This document shows positions 1 to 8,423 of a DNA stretch of 17,009 bases, in pieces; positions within the stretch are counted from its first letter, which is position 1, and the number at the start of each line of letters is the position of its first letter. The notes under the pieces are model-generated. The model saw only the letters and a list, made by a program, of their open reading frames with translations, was not told the DNA's origin and did no database searches. The position numbers were made by a program, and so were the translations under genes. The stretch is from an uncultured Tessaracoccus sp. (lineage in GTDB: Bacteria > Actinomycetota > Actinomycetes > Propionibacteriales > Propionibacteriaceae). The stretch covers positions 1-17,009 of the forward strand of contig NZ_CAMYPD010000048.1 of NCBI RefSeq assembly GCF_947286155.1, in the 5' to 3' direction.

Positions 1-3000
1 GTCATCGAGCCGCACTCGCCCTTCAGCGTCGTCATCGGACGCTCCAGGGTGATCTCGACCGTGCGCTTCGACATCTTGCCGGACGCATCGGTGGCGACGA
101 GTTCCACCTTGACGGGCGCGTTGTGCACCAGCTGGCTGATGTCGGCCGTGAAGGTGGGGTTGGGATCGGCATCGTCGGTCACGGTGTAGGCCGCGAGCAG
201 CTGTTCCATGATGTCCTTGTCCGGATTCACACTCAGCTTGTCCGGGCCGGCGATCACGGGCGCAGCATCGTCGACGGTGAAGCTCACCGATTCGGCTGCG
301 GTGTTGCCGGCCATGTCGGTGGCCACCGCTTCTAGCAGGTGTTCGCCTGCTGGAAGGCCGTCCACCTCGATGGTGAGCTCGACGGGCGTACGCCCACCGG
401 AAGCCGTCGCGTCGGGCGTGTTGGTGCTCGGAGCCGACGACTGGGCCTTCGACTTGGCCTTTGCGGCCTGGGTGCCGCCGGTCGACGTCGTAGCCGCTGC
501 CTGCTGGTTCGCATCGAGCTGCGGCTCGCCGTTCTTGAAATCGACAATGTACGCGCCCGGGTGCGGGTTCGCCTCGACGACGCGAGCGTCGTGCTCCTTA
601 CCATCGACGAGCACCTGCAGCGTGTGCAGGTTCGTGTCCTTCGCGAGCACAGTGAATCGGTGCTTTGACGTGATGAAATCGCCGTTGGAGACGCCATCGA
701 TGCCAACGGTGGGGCCCTCGTCATCGAAGACAAGGGGGACACCCCGCTCGAAACCGTTGCCCATCTGATCGCTCAGCGAGATGCGCATGGTGTGCCCGTG
801 CTCGCCGTTGATCTTGGTCTCGAAGTCGCGACGGTTGACGTTCGCGCCGGGATCCCAGACGTTCTCGAACTCCTTCACCACGTTGCCGTTGATGGCCATG
901 ACGTAGCCGAACTCGTCGTCCCACACGGAGCCCTGAACGTCGATGTCGCCCTTCGGCCCGCCCAGGTAGATCGCGCCATCGGGTGCAATCTTCGGGGTGG
1001 TGACGAGTTCGTGACCAGGCATGTTGCGGTCATAGAAGAACCGCCAGCCGCTCATCTTCACGGAGTTGCCCTGCGTGTCGAACACCTCGTAGCCGAACGA
1101 GTTGATGCCGTTCACGAGCTTCAGGGGCACCTCGAAGCGCAGATCGTCCCCGACGGGGATCTCCTTGCCGTCGACGATGAACTTGCCAGGTTTGCCGGTG
1201 AACATGCCCTTGAGCACCAGGTCAGCGCCATCGTCGCGCACGGTGAGGTTCTGGAACGACGGTTCGACGAAGTACGCGAACTCGCCGAACGGGTCCAGAT
1301 CGCTGGAGGTATTCAGCCTCGGGTCATCGAACACGATGCGCAATGCATCGCCGGGCACCTTGGCCCCTGCAATGACGAACGTCTTCGTCGTGATATTCAC
1401 TCCGTCGGTGGCCTTGAGCGTCACCACGGCCTGATTCTTCTCAGGCTTGAAGGTGATCTCGAAGGTGCCGTCGTCGTTGACCTTCATCACTTTCTTGCCC
1501 ATCGCAAGGTACAGGTCGCCGGCGCGGATGCTGGCGAGATCGTCGCTCACCTTGCCCTTGATCGTGATGCTGCCATCCTGGGCGGGGTCGAGCTGGCCCG
1601 CATTGTTGAGTGGGGCATCCGTGATCTCCAGTACGGGGGCCTTGGTATCGAACACGAGGAACACGGAGTCGCTCGCTAGTTCCTTCCCGTTCTTGTCGTA
1701 CGCGACGAGCTTGTATTCGTTTCGTCCTGGCTTCACAGGCATCGTGACGCTGCCGCGTCCGTCCTGTACCTGCACTTCGACGCCGTTGACGGTGGCCTTA
1801 GCCGCGTGCTCACTCACGAGCACGTCGATGGTGACCTTGCCGTCGTGGATCAGCGGCTTGCCAGTGATTGGGTCGACGGACTTCTCATTGACGGAGCCAT
1901 TGAAACGGTACGAGTCCAGGATCTTCGCGGTCGCGTTATCCAGGAAGTCGAACACCTGCGTGGTGTTGCCGGCTTCGTCGAACACCTGGAATGAGGCGTA
2001 GTGGCCCGCTCCCGTGAGATCGGCAGGAATGGTGATGGTCGCGACGCCGGTGGCGGCGTCGAATACCGGATCGGGGTAGTCCTTTCCGCTGGGACCGTCG
2101 TAGGCAATCACCGGATTCTTACTGAAGCCCGCGCCCTGATCCGAGATCTTGAGCGTGTAGGTGATGGAGCCATCGTTGTTCTTGACGTATGACTTGCTTT
2201 CCACCTTCGGAGCGACGGTGTCGACGCCCAGTGGGAGATCCGTCACCTGCCAGTCGAACTGGTCCGACAGCCGAGCGCGGATGCGCAGCGTGTACTTACC
2301 GTCTTGAACGGGCTCGAACCTGTCCGTCTGCGAGTTGTAGAGGGTGCCGTCCCACTTGTGGCCGTACGACGGGCTCGCTGCGGACAGCGCCGACTGAGCG
2401 ATTCTCGACAACGTCCGACGCTGCACGTCGCGCTCTTCGCCGAGCTCACGGATAACCTTGCCGTCGCGCACCAGCTGGTACTGCACGGACGAAGCGGAGC
2501 GGAGGAACATCGGGGCGGGGAGCGCCTCGTCGAACACGCCGTCGCCGTTCGGGGAAATCCATTCGGTGGGCACCGCCCCGAACCTCAGGTAGTTGGACTG
2601 GATGTGGGACGAGTGCGGGTTCTTGTCACCGAACAGTTGGTCGAGCACCGACGGCTCCGAGGCCGTCGGATCCTGCACGATGGGTTCCTTGTTCCAATCG
2701 CCCGCAAATCCGATGTAGGGCACCGACAGCGACGGCTGCTTCGCGTCCGAGGAGGTGAGCTGTGCCCAACCTTCGACCCAGTGGTCGTCGCCGTTGGCAG
2801 GGGTGATGGTGAAGTCGACGGTGGCCTGGCCCTTCGCCGGCACCGTCACGCTGCTCGCCGAGGCGGTGAGCGTCTCGCCCTTCGAGCACTGGGTTGCATT
2901 GCCGTTGGGATCGCGAGTTTCGCTCAGCACGCAGGTGCCGCCAGTGGTGAAGGAGTAAGCCTTGTCCCCCTTGTTCTCCAGCGTCACCGTGAACGTCTTG

Positions 3001-4916
3001 GCGCCGCGCACCTCGCGAAGCGGCACGTTGGGCACACCGTCGACGGTGGCGAACACGCTGCTTTCCAGCGCGGCCTTGGTGTCGACCAGGCCGGCGCCCA
3101 TCTGACGCGGCGCGTAGGGGACACCGTCCTTCTCAAGCACCTGCGCGGTGTTCGACAGCGACGTGCGCAGTAGCGTGTTGCGTTCCCTGGCGCTGAGCTC
3201 CGGGAAGCGCTTGGCGTAGGCCTCACGACCGAGTGCAAACACGCCGGCAACGTGGGGCGCCGCCATCGAGGTGCCGGAGTTGTCCTTGTACTTGTTGTCG
3301 TTGACGGTGGAGTACACCGAACCACCGATGCCCGCGAGCTGCGGCTTGAAGTTTAGCTCAGGGCCGGTTCCCCATGAGGTGAACGACGACGGCGCCAGCT
3401 CGTCGGCGACAGGCAGCGCGATGCGGCCGTCGGTGAGCTTCAGCTTCGTTTCGCCCGCGGCAATCATCTGCTTGAGCTTTTCGCCTGTTGACTGGTAGAG
3501 GAAGGCACCGGGGATCGTGATGTGGTCGATGCCAGCCATGCCCTGGAACTTGTCGCCGCCGGCTGCGTTGTTAAAGATGATGACGCCTGTGGCGCCCTTC
3601 GCGATCGCGTTGTTGAACTTCTCTGAGAAGGCGATCTCACCGCGCTGGATCAGTACGTAGTTGCCTTTCGCCTCCGCCGGAATTTCGTCAGACTTGCCGA
3701 CGCCACCGTCAACCAGCACGTGTTCCTTGCCGTCGGCGGTACCTGTCTGCAGCTGGTAGCCGAACTTCTCGACGGTGCCGCCCTGGACGGCTTCAGCTTG
3801 GCTGCCGATGGACTGTGTGTTGTTGATCGACGCGATGGACAGGGCCTCGGGCGCGCTCGCGGGGCTGCCGTGGGTGCCGTTGTCGAACATGCCCATCGCA
3901 TCGGTGAGCGTGCCGTCGGGGGAGCCGTTGAGGCCCTCGTTTCCGGCGGCGACGATCACCTGGACCCCAGCAGCCTGGGCATTGGCGATCGCGCGGGCCT
4001 CGCCCACGGAAACCTGGCCGGTGCCGTTGGGCGAACCGAGCGACATGTTGATGATGTCCGCACCGTGCTTCACGGAGCTTTCAATGGCAGCGATCACGTC
4101 GTCTTCGTAGGCGCTCGGGCGGGTGGCGTCGTTCGAGAACACCTTCATCGCCAGCAGCTGAGCGTTCGGGGCGATGCCGCTGATGCGCCCGTTCTTGATG
4201 ACGTCCCTATCGGCACCACCATTGGCCGCGACGATGCCCGCGACGTGCATGCCGTGCTCGCTGCCCGCGGTGTCAAGAACCTCATTGTTCTCGTCGGCGA
4301 AGTTCCAACCGTAGGGCACCTTCTCCGTGAAGCCCTTGGTGACGGCGAGCTTCCCCTTCACGCCGTCATCAAGACGCATGTCTTGGTGGTGGATGTCGAT
4401 GCCGGTGTCGATGATTGACACCACGAGGCCCCGGCCATCAACGTCGAAGTCGGAGCGTGCCTGTACCGAGTGGCTGAGTTCCGCGGCGGTCTCCATAGAC
4501 GGTTGGAACGTCTTCAGGGGTTTGACCGAAGCGACGTCCGGATCGAGGGCCAGCGCAGCGATCTGGTTAGCTGGCAGCGTCGCCGAGAATCCTCGAACCA
4601 GCAAGCCAAACTTACGCTGCACGCTGAAGCCTTCTTTGCCTTCCCAGCGCGCCAGCACGCGGTCGACCGCAGCGATGCCGCGGCTCTCAACGTCCTTGCC
4701 CGTGGGCTGCTGCTTCAGCATCACCATGACGCGACGTGGCTCGTCGGCAGGGCCTGGGACGCGTTGCGCATCGGTCGGGACGCCGCTGCGGGCTGCGAGC
4801 GCGTCGGGGGCGGGTAGGTCTCTTGGGGTGGGGGCGGCGTCAGCGTGGAGTGCCATCGCTGCACCGCCGGTCAGCGCTAGTGTCAAAGACACTAGCGAAG
4901 CCACGGTTCTCCTCAT
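1..4916 (-). CDS. Lactocepin/C5a-peptidase-like secreted S8 subtilase, 3' end outside window
   Basis: Extracellular serine endopeptidase of the lactocepin/ScpA type, expected to cleave proteins at the cell surface. The reading frame is open from ATG 4916 to the left edge (1,638 codons, no stop), so the C-terminus and any sortase or S-layer anchor are unseen. Residues 1-27 form a signal peptide (MRRT, hydrophobic core, cut near ALHADA). A propeptide-like segment follows. The catalytic triad is Asp170 (IDTGID), His221 (EHGMHVAG) and Ser550 (SGTSMAAPHVAG), with oxyanion Asn326 (AAGNEG). A protease-associated domain is inserted at about 385-500. An Fn3-like domain follows (about 620-750), then a SPNGDGVFDE segment near 785 and a long run of Ig-like repeats. 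An Ala/Ser/Thr/Gln/Lys linker lies near 1463-1505. The start is fixed by GGAGA 7 nt upstream. It is transcribed away from the island. Family assignment is firm; the natural substrate is unknown. Confidence 0.95.
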   Translation of the reverse strand, partial: MRRTVASLVSLTLALTGGAAMALHADAAPTPRDLPAPDALAARSGVPTDAQRVPGPADEPRRVMVMLKQQPTGKDVESRGIAAVDRVLARWEGKEGFSVQRKFGLLVRGFSATLPANQIAALALDPDVASVKPLKTFQPSMETAAELSHSVQARSDFDVDGRGLVVSIIDTGIDIHHQDMRLDDGVKGKLAVTKGFTEKVPYGWNFADENNEVLDTAGSEHGMHVAGIVAANGGADRDVIKNGRISGIAPNAQLLAMKVFSNDATRPSAYEDDVIAAIESSVKHGADIINMSLGSPNGTGQVSVGEARAIANAQAAGVQVIVAAGNEGLNGSPDGTLTDAMGMFDNGTHGSPASAPEALSIASINNTQSIGSQAEAVQGGTVEKFGYQLQTGTADGKEHVLVDGGVGKSDEIPAEAKGNYVLIQRGEIAFSEKFNNAIAKGATGVIIFNNAAGGDKFQGMAGIDHITIPGAFLYQSTGEKLKQMIAAGETKLKLTDGRIALPVADELAPSSFTSWGTGPELNFKPQLAGIGGSVYSTVNDNKYKDNSGTSMAAPHVAGVFALGREAYAKRFPELSARERNTLLRTSLSNTAQVLEKDGVPYAPRQMGAGLVDTKAALESSVFATVDGVPNVPLREVRGAKTFTVTLENKGDKAYSFTTGGTCVLSETRDPNGNATQCSKGETLTASASSVTVPAKGQATVDFTITPANGDDHWVEGWAQLTSSDAKQPSLSVPYIGFAGDWNKEPIVQDPTASEPSVLDQLFGDKNPHSSHIQSNYLRFGAVPTEWISPNGDGVFDEALPAPMFLRSASSVQYQLVRDGKVIRELGEERDVQRRTLSRIAQSALSAASPSYGHKWDGTLYNSQTDRFEPVQDGKYTLRIRARLSDQFDWQVTDLPLGVDTVAPKVESKSYVKNNDGSITYTLKISDQGAGFSKNPVIAYDGPSGKDYPDPVFDAATGVATITIPADLTGAGHYASFQVFDEAGNTTQVFDFLDNATAKILDSYRFNGSVNEKSVDPITGKPLIHDGKVTIDVLVSEHAAKATVNGVEVQVQDGRGSVTMPVKPGRNEYKLVAYDKNGKELASDSVFLVFDTKAPVLEITDAPLNNAGQLDPAQDGSITIKGKVSDDLASIRAGDLYLAMGKKVMKVNDDGTFEITFKPEKNQAVVTLKATDGVNITTKTFVIAGAKVPGDALRIVFDDPRLNTSSDLDPFGEFAYFVEPSFQNLTVRDDGADLVLKGMFTGKPGKFIVDGKEIPVGDDLRFEVPLKLVNGINSFGYEVFDTQGNSVKMSGWRFFYDRNMPGHELVTTPKIAPDGAIYLGGPKGDIDVQGSVWDDEFGYVMAINGNVVKEFENVWDPGANVNRRDFETKINGEHGHTMRISLSDQMGNGFERGVPLVFDDEGPTVGIDGVSNGDFITSKHRFTVLAKDTNLHTLQVLVDGKEHDARVVEANPHPGAYIVDFKNGEPQLDANQQAAATTSTGGTQAAKAKSKAQSSAPSTNTPDATASGGRTPVELTIEVDGLPAGEHLLEAVATDMAGNTAAESVSFTVDDAAPVIAGPDKLSVNPDKDIMEQLLAAYTVTDDADPNPTFTADISQLVHNAPVKVELVATDASGKMSKRTVEITLERPMTTLKGECGSM
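4875..4897. repeat. Perfect 10-bp hairpin inside signal-peptide codons
   Basis: CGCTAGTGTC and its exact inverse GACACTAGCG are separated by three bases. They lie over codons 7-14 of the peptidase gene, about 20 nt after the start codon. The mRNA would form a tight triloop hairpin just inside the ribosome-protected region. As DNA it is also a symmetric operator-like dyad. The symmetry is seen directly; either function is inference. Confidence 0.75.
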
Positions 4917-4923
4917 TGCATCG

Positions 4924-4928
4924 TCTCC
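4924..4928 (-). promoter_or_regulatory. Ribosome binding site of the peptidase gene
   Basis: GGAGA on the minus strand, 7 nt before ATG 4916. It supports that start over the later in-frame ATG at codon 21, which would remove the signal peptide. Confidence 0.7.
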
Positions 4929-5118
4929 GTCGGCAGGTTGTGTACTTGTAGGAAAATTTGCATGGACATGGGTCCAATGGCGGAACTCTAGCGTGCGCCG
5001 AGATCGTTGCGATAGACGTTTCATCACGCAATGTTCACAGCACGCGATACGTATCTGTAGGCGGTGGAGCGTGACGTGCCGTGAGCTGTGGTGCACGCCC
5101 GCGCGACGACATCTACCC

Positions 5119-5124
5119 ACTAGG
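5119..5124. repeat. Left target-site duplication ACTAGG
   Basis: ACTAGG directly abuts the left inverted terminal repeat. The identical hexamer directly abuts the right terminal repeat. Confidence 0.8.
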
Positions 5125-5134
5125 TGTACTGACC
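5125..5134 (+). repeat. Left terminal inverted repeat TGTACTGACC
   Basis: Ten bases identical to the inverted right end (12262-12271) and to an internal copy at 11734. The end overlaps a small dyad, ACTGAC-CA-GTCAGT (5128-5141), which could be a transposase or repressor site. Confidence 0.75.
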
Positions 5135-5153
5135 AGTCAGTGCAACCAACCGC

Positions 5154-5172
5154 TTGACAATTAGAATAAAAT
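5154..5172 (+). promoter_or_regulatory. AT-rich promoter-like patch upstream of the methyltransferase
   Basis: TTGACA at 5154 is followed by an AT-rich run containing TAGAAT (5162) and TAAAAT (5167), conspicuous in this GC-rich window and just inside the left end. No -35/-10 pair has ideal 16-18 bp spacing, so the exact promoter is uncertain. The leader to GTG 5370 would be about 190 nt. Confidence 0.3.
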
Positions 5173-5369
5173 AACCCCTCTGCCACCTTCGCAGCCCGCG
5201 CAGCAATCTGGAAGAGCACCACCCAAAGAGACTTACCACGCCTTCAGCCCAGGTGTCAGATTCACCCAGTAGACTCGAATTGCGAGTCTGTCGTGAGCTC
5301 ACAATGGGCTCCAAATCAGCCGTAGACCGACGGATGACAAGTCGCCGAGGCAGTGAAGGCAGGTGTCTA

Positions 5370-6479
5370 GTGCGAACAACCGTGCACAAGCCAATAAGTT
5401 CATTCCCCGACGAGACATGCACCGATGGCGCTTCGACAGGTTCGCAGCCCACAGCAGTCGATCTGTTTGCTGGTGCAGGCGGAGCCACCCAAGGGTTGAT
5501 CGAAGCTGGGTTCGACGTTATCGGCGCGGTTGAGTTTGACGCTGCTGCCGCCCAGTCCTACCGCCTCAATCATGAATGTACGCGGCTGTGGGAGCGTGAC
5601 ATTCAGCGCGTGAGCGCAGCTGAGGTGAAACGCGAACTGGGGCTGAAGACGGGTGAGTTGACGCTGTTGAAGGCTTGCCCCCCCTGTCAAGGATTCTCGT
5701 CGCTTGCAGAGGGCCGAATTCAGGGAGATGATCCCCGCAATGATCTGGTGAACCACACCGTCAGATTCGTGCGAGCGCTACGGCCGCGTGCCGTGTTGGT
5801 GGAGAATGTGCCCGGGCTGGGGCGCGACAGGCGGTCCGGAGAACTACTGACCGCATTAATTCGCATGGGGTACAACGCGAAGGCATATCATGTAAATGCA
5901 GTGGAGTTCGGGGTACCGCAACGACGCAAGCGACTCATAATCTTGGCCTTACGCGGCACGCGTACGCCACTTCCGGAGTCTCTCGTTCTCACCGATCCGG
6001 CGACGCCTGTGACCGTACGAGAAGCATTCCGGCAGCTGGAGGCAGAAGTTGCCGCCGACGATCCTCTCAGCGTCCATCGCATCTTGCCGGAAAAGGTGCT
6101 CACACGGGTTCAAGCGATCCCCGTGGGCGGCAATCGCCGCGACCTGCCAGAGTATCTCCAGCTCGATTGTCACAAAAGGTTGGACAAGGAGAAGAAGAGC
6201 GGTGCGTCCGGGTCTTACGGACGGCTTCACTGGGATCAGCCCGCACCAACGATGACGACCCGGTGTACGACCCCGGCCTGTGGGCCGTTTCTGCACCCGG
6301 AGGAGCATCGGCCGATTACTCTGCGCGAGGCGGCTGCGATTCAGACATTCCCGCCGGACTACAAGTTCGCCGGTACGAGAGGTGCCGTTGAACGTCAGAT
6401 TGGCAACGCCGTCCCCGTCCGCATGGCGGCCAAAATCGCACGTGCCCTGCTCGACTTGCTCGGAGGGCCGGCCAAATAG
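5370..6479 (+). CDS. C5-cytosine DNA methyltransferase (Dcm/M.HpaII-like)
   Basis: Transfers a methyl group from AdoMet to C5 of cytosine in a specific DNA site; the site cannot be read from sequence. Numbered from GTG 5370 (369 aa), the conserved motifs appear in order: I at 31 (DLFAGAGG), IV with the catalytic Cys at 106 (PPCQGFS), VI at 145 (ENVPG), VIII at 184 (QRRKR), a compact target-recognition stretch, IX (LREAAAIQTFP) and X (RQIGNAVPVRMA). The length is normal for a single-specificity enzyme. I chose GTG 5370 because GAAGGCAGG lies about 6 nt upstream. GTG 5253, ATG 5304 and ATG 5334 are in-frame alternatives, but the added residues look non-coding. It converges on the GHKL ATPase-nuclease gene with 3 bp between the stops and is probably the protective half of a restriction or defence pair. 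No Vsr-type endonuclease is adjacent. Confidence 0.93.
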   Translation: MRTTVHKPISSFPDETCTDGASTGSQPTAVDLFAGAGGATQGLIEAGFDVIGAVEFDAAAAQSYRLNHECTRLWERDIQRVSAAEVKRELGLKTGELTLLKACPPCQGFSSLAEGRIQGDDPRNDLVNHTVRFVRALRPRAVLVENVPGLGRDRRSGELLTALIRMGYNAKAYHVNAVEFGVPQRRKRLIILALRGTRTPLPESLVLTDPATPVTVREAFRQLEAEVAADDPLSVHRILPEKVLTRVQAIPVGGNRRDLPEYLQLDCHKRLDKEKKSGASGSYGRLHWDQPAPTMTTRCTTPACGPFLHPEEHRPITLREAAAIQTFPPDYKFAGTRGAVERQIGNAVPVRMAAKIARALLDLLGGPAK

Positions 6480-6482
6480 AGA

Positions 6483-8423
6483 CTACCCGGTCGTGCTCTC
6501 ATCCGACCCGATGCTCGCGCTCGGGTCGGCGTCCAAAGCGGAGTCGCGGTGGATCGCCTGAATCCTGGGATCGTCCTGAGGTGCGCGTTCAGCAATCACA
6601 TCGAGATACTCACGGTGAAGACGTTCGGCCGCCTCAAGGAGGTGGCCCCAAGGTGAGATTCGGTAGCCACTGTTGATCATCTCCTGAAGCTCGCTCTGGA
6701 TCCCAGGCTCGTCCTTGAGGCCAGAATGGATCAACACACCACGAATTTGCGCCCGCTCAGTCGGAAAGTTGCCCACCCCCTGGTTCCGGTCGCGAAGAGT
6801 GTTTACGTATCCGCGCAGTTGGTTGAGTTCCCTGAGGCCGATCTTTTCACCGGGTCGCTTCACTTCCACGACGATCCCAGTGCTGCTGTCTCCGATACAG
6901 AGAAAATCGAGCCTGCGCTGATCTCCTTCGTTCATCTCAGAGTGGAAGGTTTCACGCAGGACCGTTTCGAGGGAACGTTCGTGATGGAGCAGTTGCCACG
7001 TGGGGTCGATGATCCACGGATGTTCACGCAGAAGGTCCTGCATGGTCGGTTTCTCGGGGGCATGTTCCTTGATGAGTCGCCCGAGGGTCTGGATCACGAC
7101 CACTCTGCCACGAACAAGTTGCGCAGCCTGAACGGCCTCCAGAATGTCCCACTCGCTCATCAAGTCGAGGATGGACTTCTGATCAGATGCAGTGAGCTCG
7201 CTGAGTTCCTTGAGCAACGCGAAAAACTGCTCGTTCTCGTAGGCATTCAGAAGGATCTCTACGATTTGATCGAGCCGATTCGACTCCATCGTTGGAGAAT
7301 CAGCGAGCGTCTGAATAGCCTTGAGGAGTTCCTTCTGCTGCCGCTCGGGAAACTTCTCGATGCGCTTCATGTAGGGAGTAGAGGCCCTGAGTCGTTCCTT
7401 CTGCTCCTTGGAGCGGGCAGCGGCCCACTTGCGCAGAGAATCCCGCAGCATGCTTTGGCCCCATTCCAGGATCGGCTGTGCAATAGGATGCTCCCACAGG
7501 ACTGTGGCGCGGTCAGTGGCGATCAAGTCTTCAGAATAGGAGTCGAGTCCGTCCACGAACACCTCACCGGTGACGTACTGAAGCCCTAACTGGTTCTGCG
7601 TTCCACCGCTCATATCGAAGAAGAACGGGGTCTGGACCAGTTTCCCTCTAGCGAGCACGGAGATGCCTCGGATGTCGTCGTTCTTGATCGGTTTCTCGGT
7701 GAATCCGACCCACCACTGGACTGTCCCTACGCCGGGAAGATCAATAGTGTCGCGACCTTTCTCTGGATAACGAAACTGGAGTTCCGTCTCGTCCGAAGCG
7801 AGCGGATCGTTGTTGAGCGTCACCTGGAAGGTATTGCTGAGTATCGAGAATCGCCGTCCCATACTCCTTCGGAACGATGCAGCCGGAATGCGATTCTTTA
7901 GTTGAAGTTCCGACAGACGTATCTCAGTCCCGCTGGGTCGCCGCTCATCAGCCAGAAGTGTCCTGTCTTCGAGTACAGTAGGACGGTACGTGTTAGTGTT
8001 GCTGCTCACGAGTTCGTCGTAGCTCATCTTGAACGAGGTGAGATGACCGTCTCTGACAGTTGTGATCGTGACATTCTTGGCGATGCCGAAACCAGCGAGC
8101 TTTCCGAGGCCCTTGCGCCCGAGAACGAGTCTCCCGCCCGGTGAGCGTTCATCGCCGGAAGCTCGTCGGTCCCTCCCGACGAGCAGGTACTTGTCATTTA
8201 CGTCCTCGAAGGTCATCCCGAGTCCATTGTCTCGGATCACGATTTCGGAGTTCGCATCGAGAGGTGTATCAAGCGGAATCTCGATCTGTACCGTGGTTGC
8301 GTCGGCATCGTAGGCGTTCGCGACCAGTTCCGCGATGGCCGGTACGGCACCCGAGTACATCTGCAGCCCGAGGTGGCGGACAAGTGACCCAGCGAAGTCC
8401 ATCGTCAACTTGCGACCACTCAT
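6483..8423 (-). CDS. MORC/MutL-like GHKL ATPase with C-terminal PD-(D/E)xK nuclease-like domain
   Basis: Predicted ATP-driven DNA-acting effector of 646 aa. The GHKL fold is shown by the N-box (AELVANAYDADA, Glu32/Asn36), DNGLGM (65-70), the ATP-lid GRKGLGK (102-108) and SGTEIRL (164-170). A transducer-like segment carries ARGKLV (258-263). A mostly helical, charged linker runs from about 330 to 460. The C-terminal part has RRLDFLCIG, then VVVEVKRPG and ELNQLRGY, giving a PD-(D/E)xK pattern with Asp506, Glu520 and Lys522. There is no signal peptide or membrane segment. The start ATG 8423 has an excellent RBS (AAAGGAG, 6 nt upstream); TAGACT at 8481-8486 on the minus strand is a possible -10. 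Prokaryotic MORC/MutL-type ATPases are known from restriction-modification loci. Pairing with the adjacent methyltransferase suggests the restriction half. The biochemical activity is inference. Confidence 0.85.
   Translation of the reverse strand: MSGRKLTMDFAGSLVRHLGLQMYSGAVPAIAELVANAYDADATTVQIEIPLDTPLDANSEIVIRDNGLGMTFEDVNDKYLLVGRDRRASGDERSPGGRLVLGRKGLGKLAGFGIAKNVTITTVRDGHLTSFKMSYDELVSSNTNTYRPTVLEDRTLLADERRPSGTEIRLSELQLKNRIPAASFRRSMGRRFSILSNTFQVTLNNDPLASDETELQFRYPEKGRDTIDLPGVGTVQWWVGFTEKPIKNDDIRGISVLARGKLVQTPFFFDMSGGTQNQLGLQYVTGEVFVDGLDSYSEDLIATDRATVLWEHPIAQPILEWGQSMLRDSLRKWAAARSKEQKERLRASTPYMKRIEKFPERQQKELLKAIQTLADSPTMESNRLDQIVEILLNAYENEQFFALLKELSELTASDQKSILDLMSEWDILEAVQAAQLVRGRVVVIQTLGRLIKEHAPEKPTMQDLLREHPWIIDPTWQLLHHERSLETVLRETFHSEMNEGDQRRLDFLCIGDSSTGIVVEVKRPGEKIGLRELNQLRGYVNTLRDRNQGVGNFPTERAQIRGVLIHSGLKDEPGIQSELQEMINSGYRISPWGHLLEAAERLHREYLDVIAERAPQDDPRIQAIHRDSALDADPSASIGSDESTTG

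Larger units (their letters stand above)
4917..5124. other. Ancestral intergenic region upstream of the peptidase
   Basis: About 208 bp from the peptidase start to the island edge, with no ORF that looks real. It should hold the peptidase promoter, but no well-spaced -35/-10 pair is clear. A small dyad, TGGAC-ATGG-GTCCA, lies at 4963-4976. Before the insertion this segment would have run straight into the purB start region at 12278. Confidence 0.6.

Noticed and set aside
792..1679. Long plus-strand ORF of 295 aa opposite the peptidase gene, and similar ones at 2304-3173 and 3720-4418
   Set aside because: They are antisense shadows of the uninterrupted peptidase frame, a usual effect of high GC; no RBS or recognisable domain.
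4210..4260. HGMH instead of HGTH at the protease active-site His
   Set aside because: HGMHVAG is normal for lactocepin-type proteases, so it is not a defect.
5128..5141. ACTGACCAGTCAGT as a plain TetR operator
   Set aside because: It coincides with the island's terminal repeat and no TetR gene is nearby, so terminal symmetry is at least as good an explanation.
6726..7589. 287-aa plus-strand ORF opposite the GHKL ATPase
   Set aside because: Shadow of a gene with clear GHKL motifs and a strong RBS.
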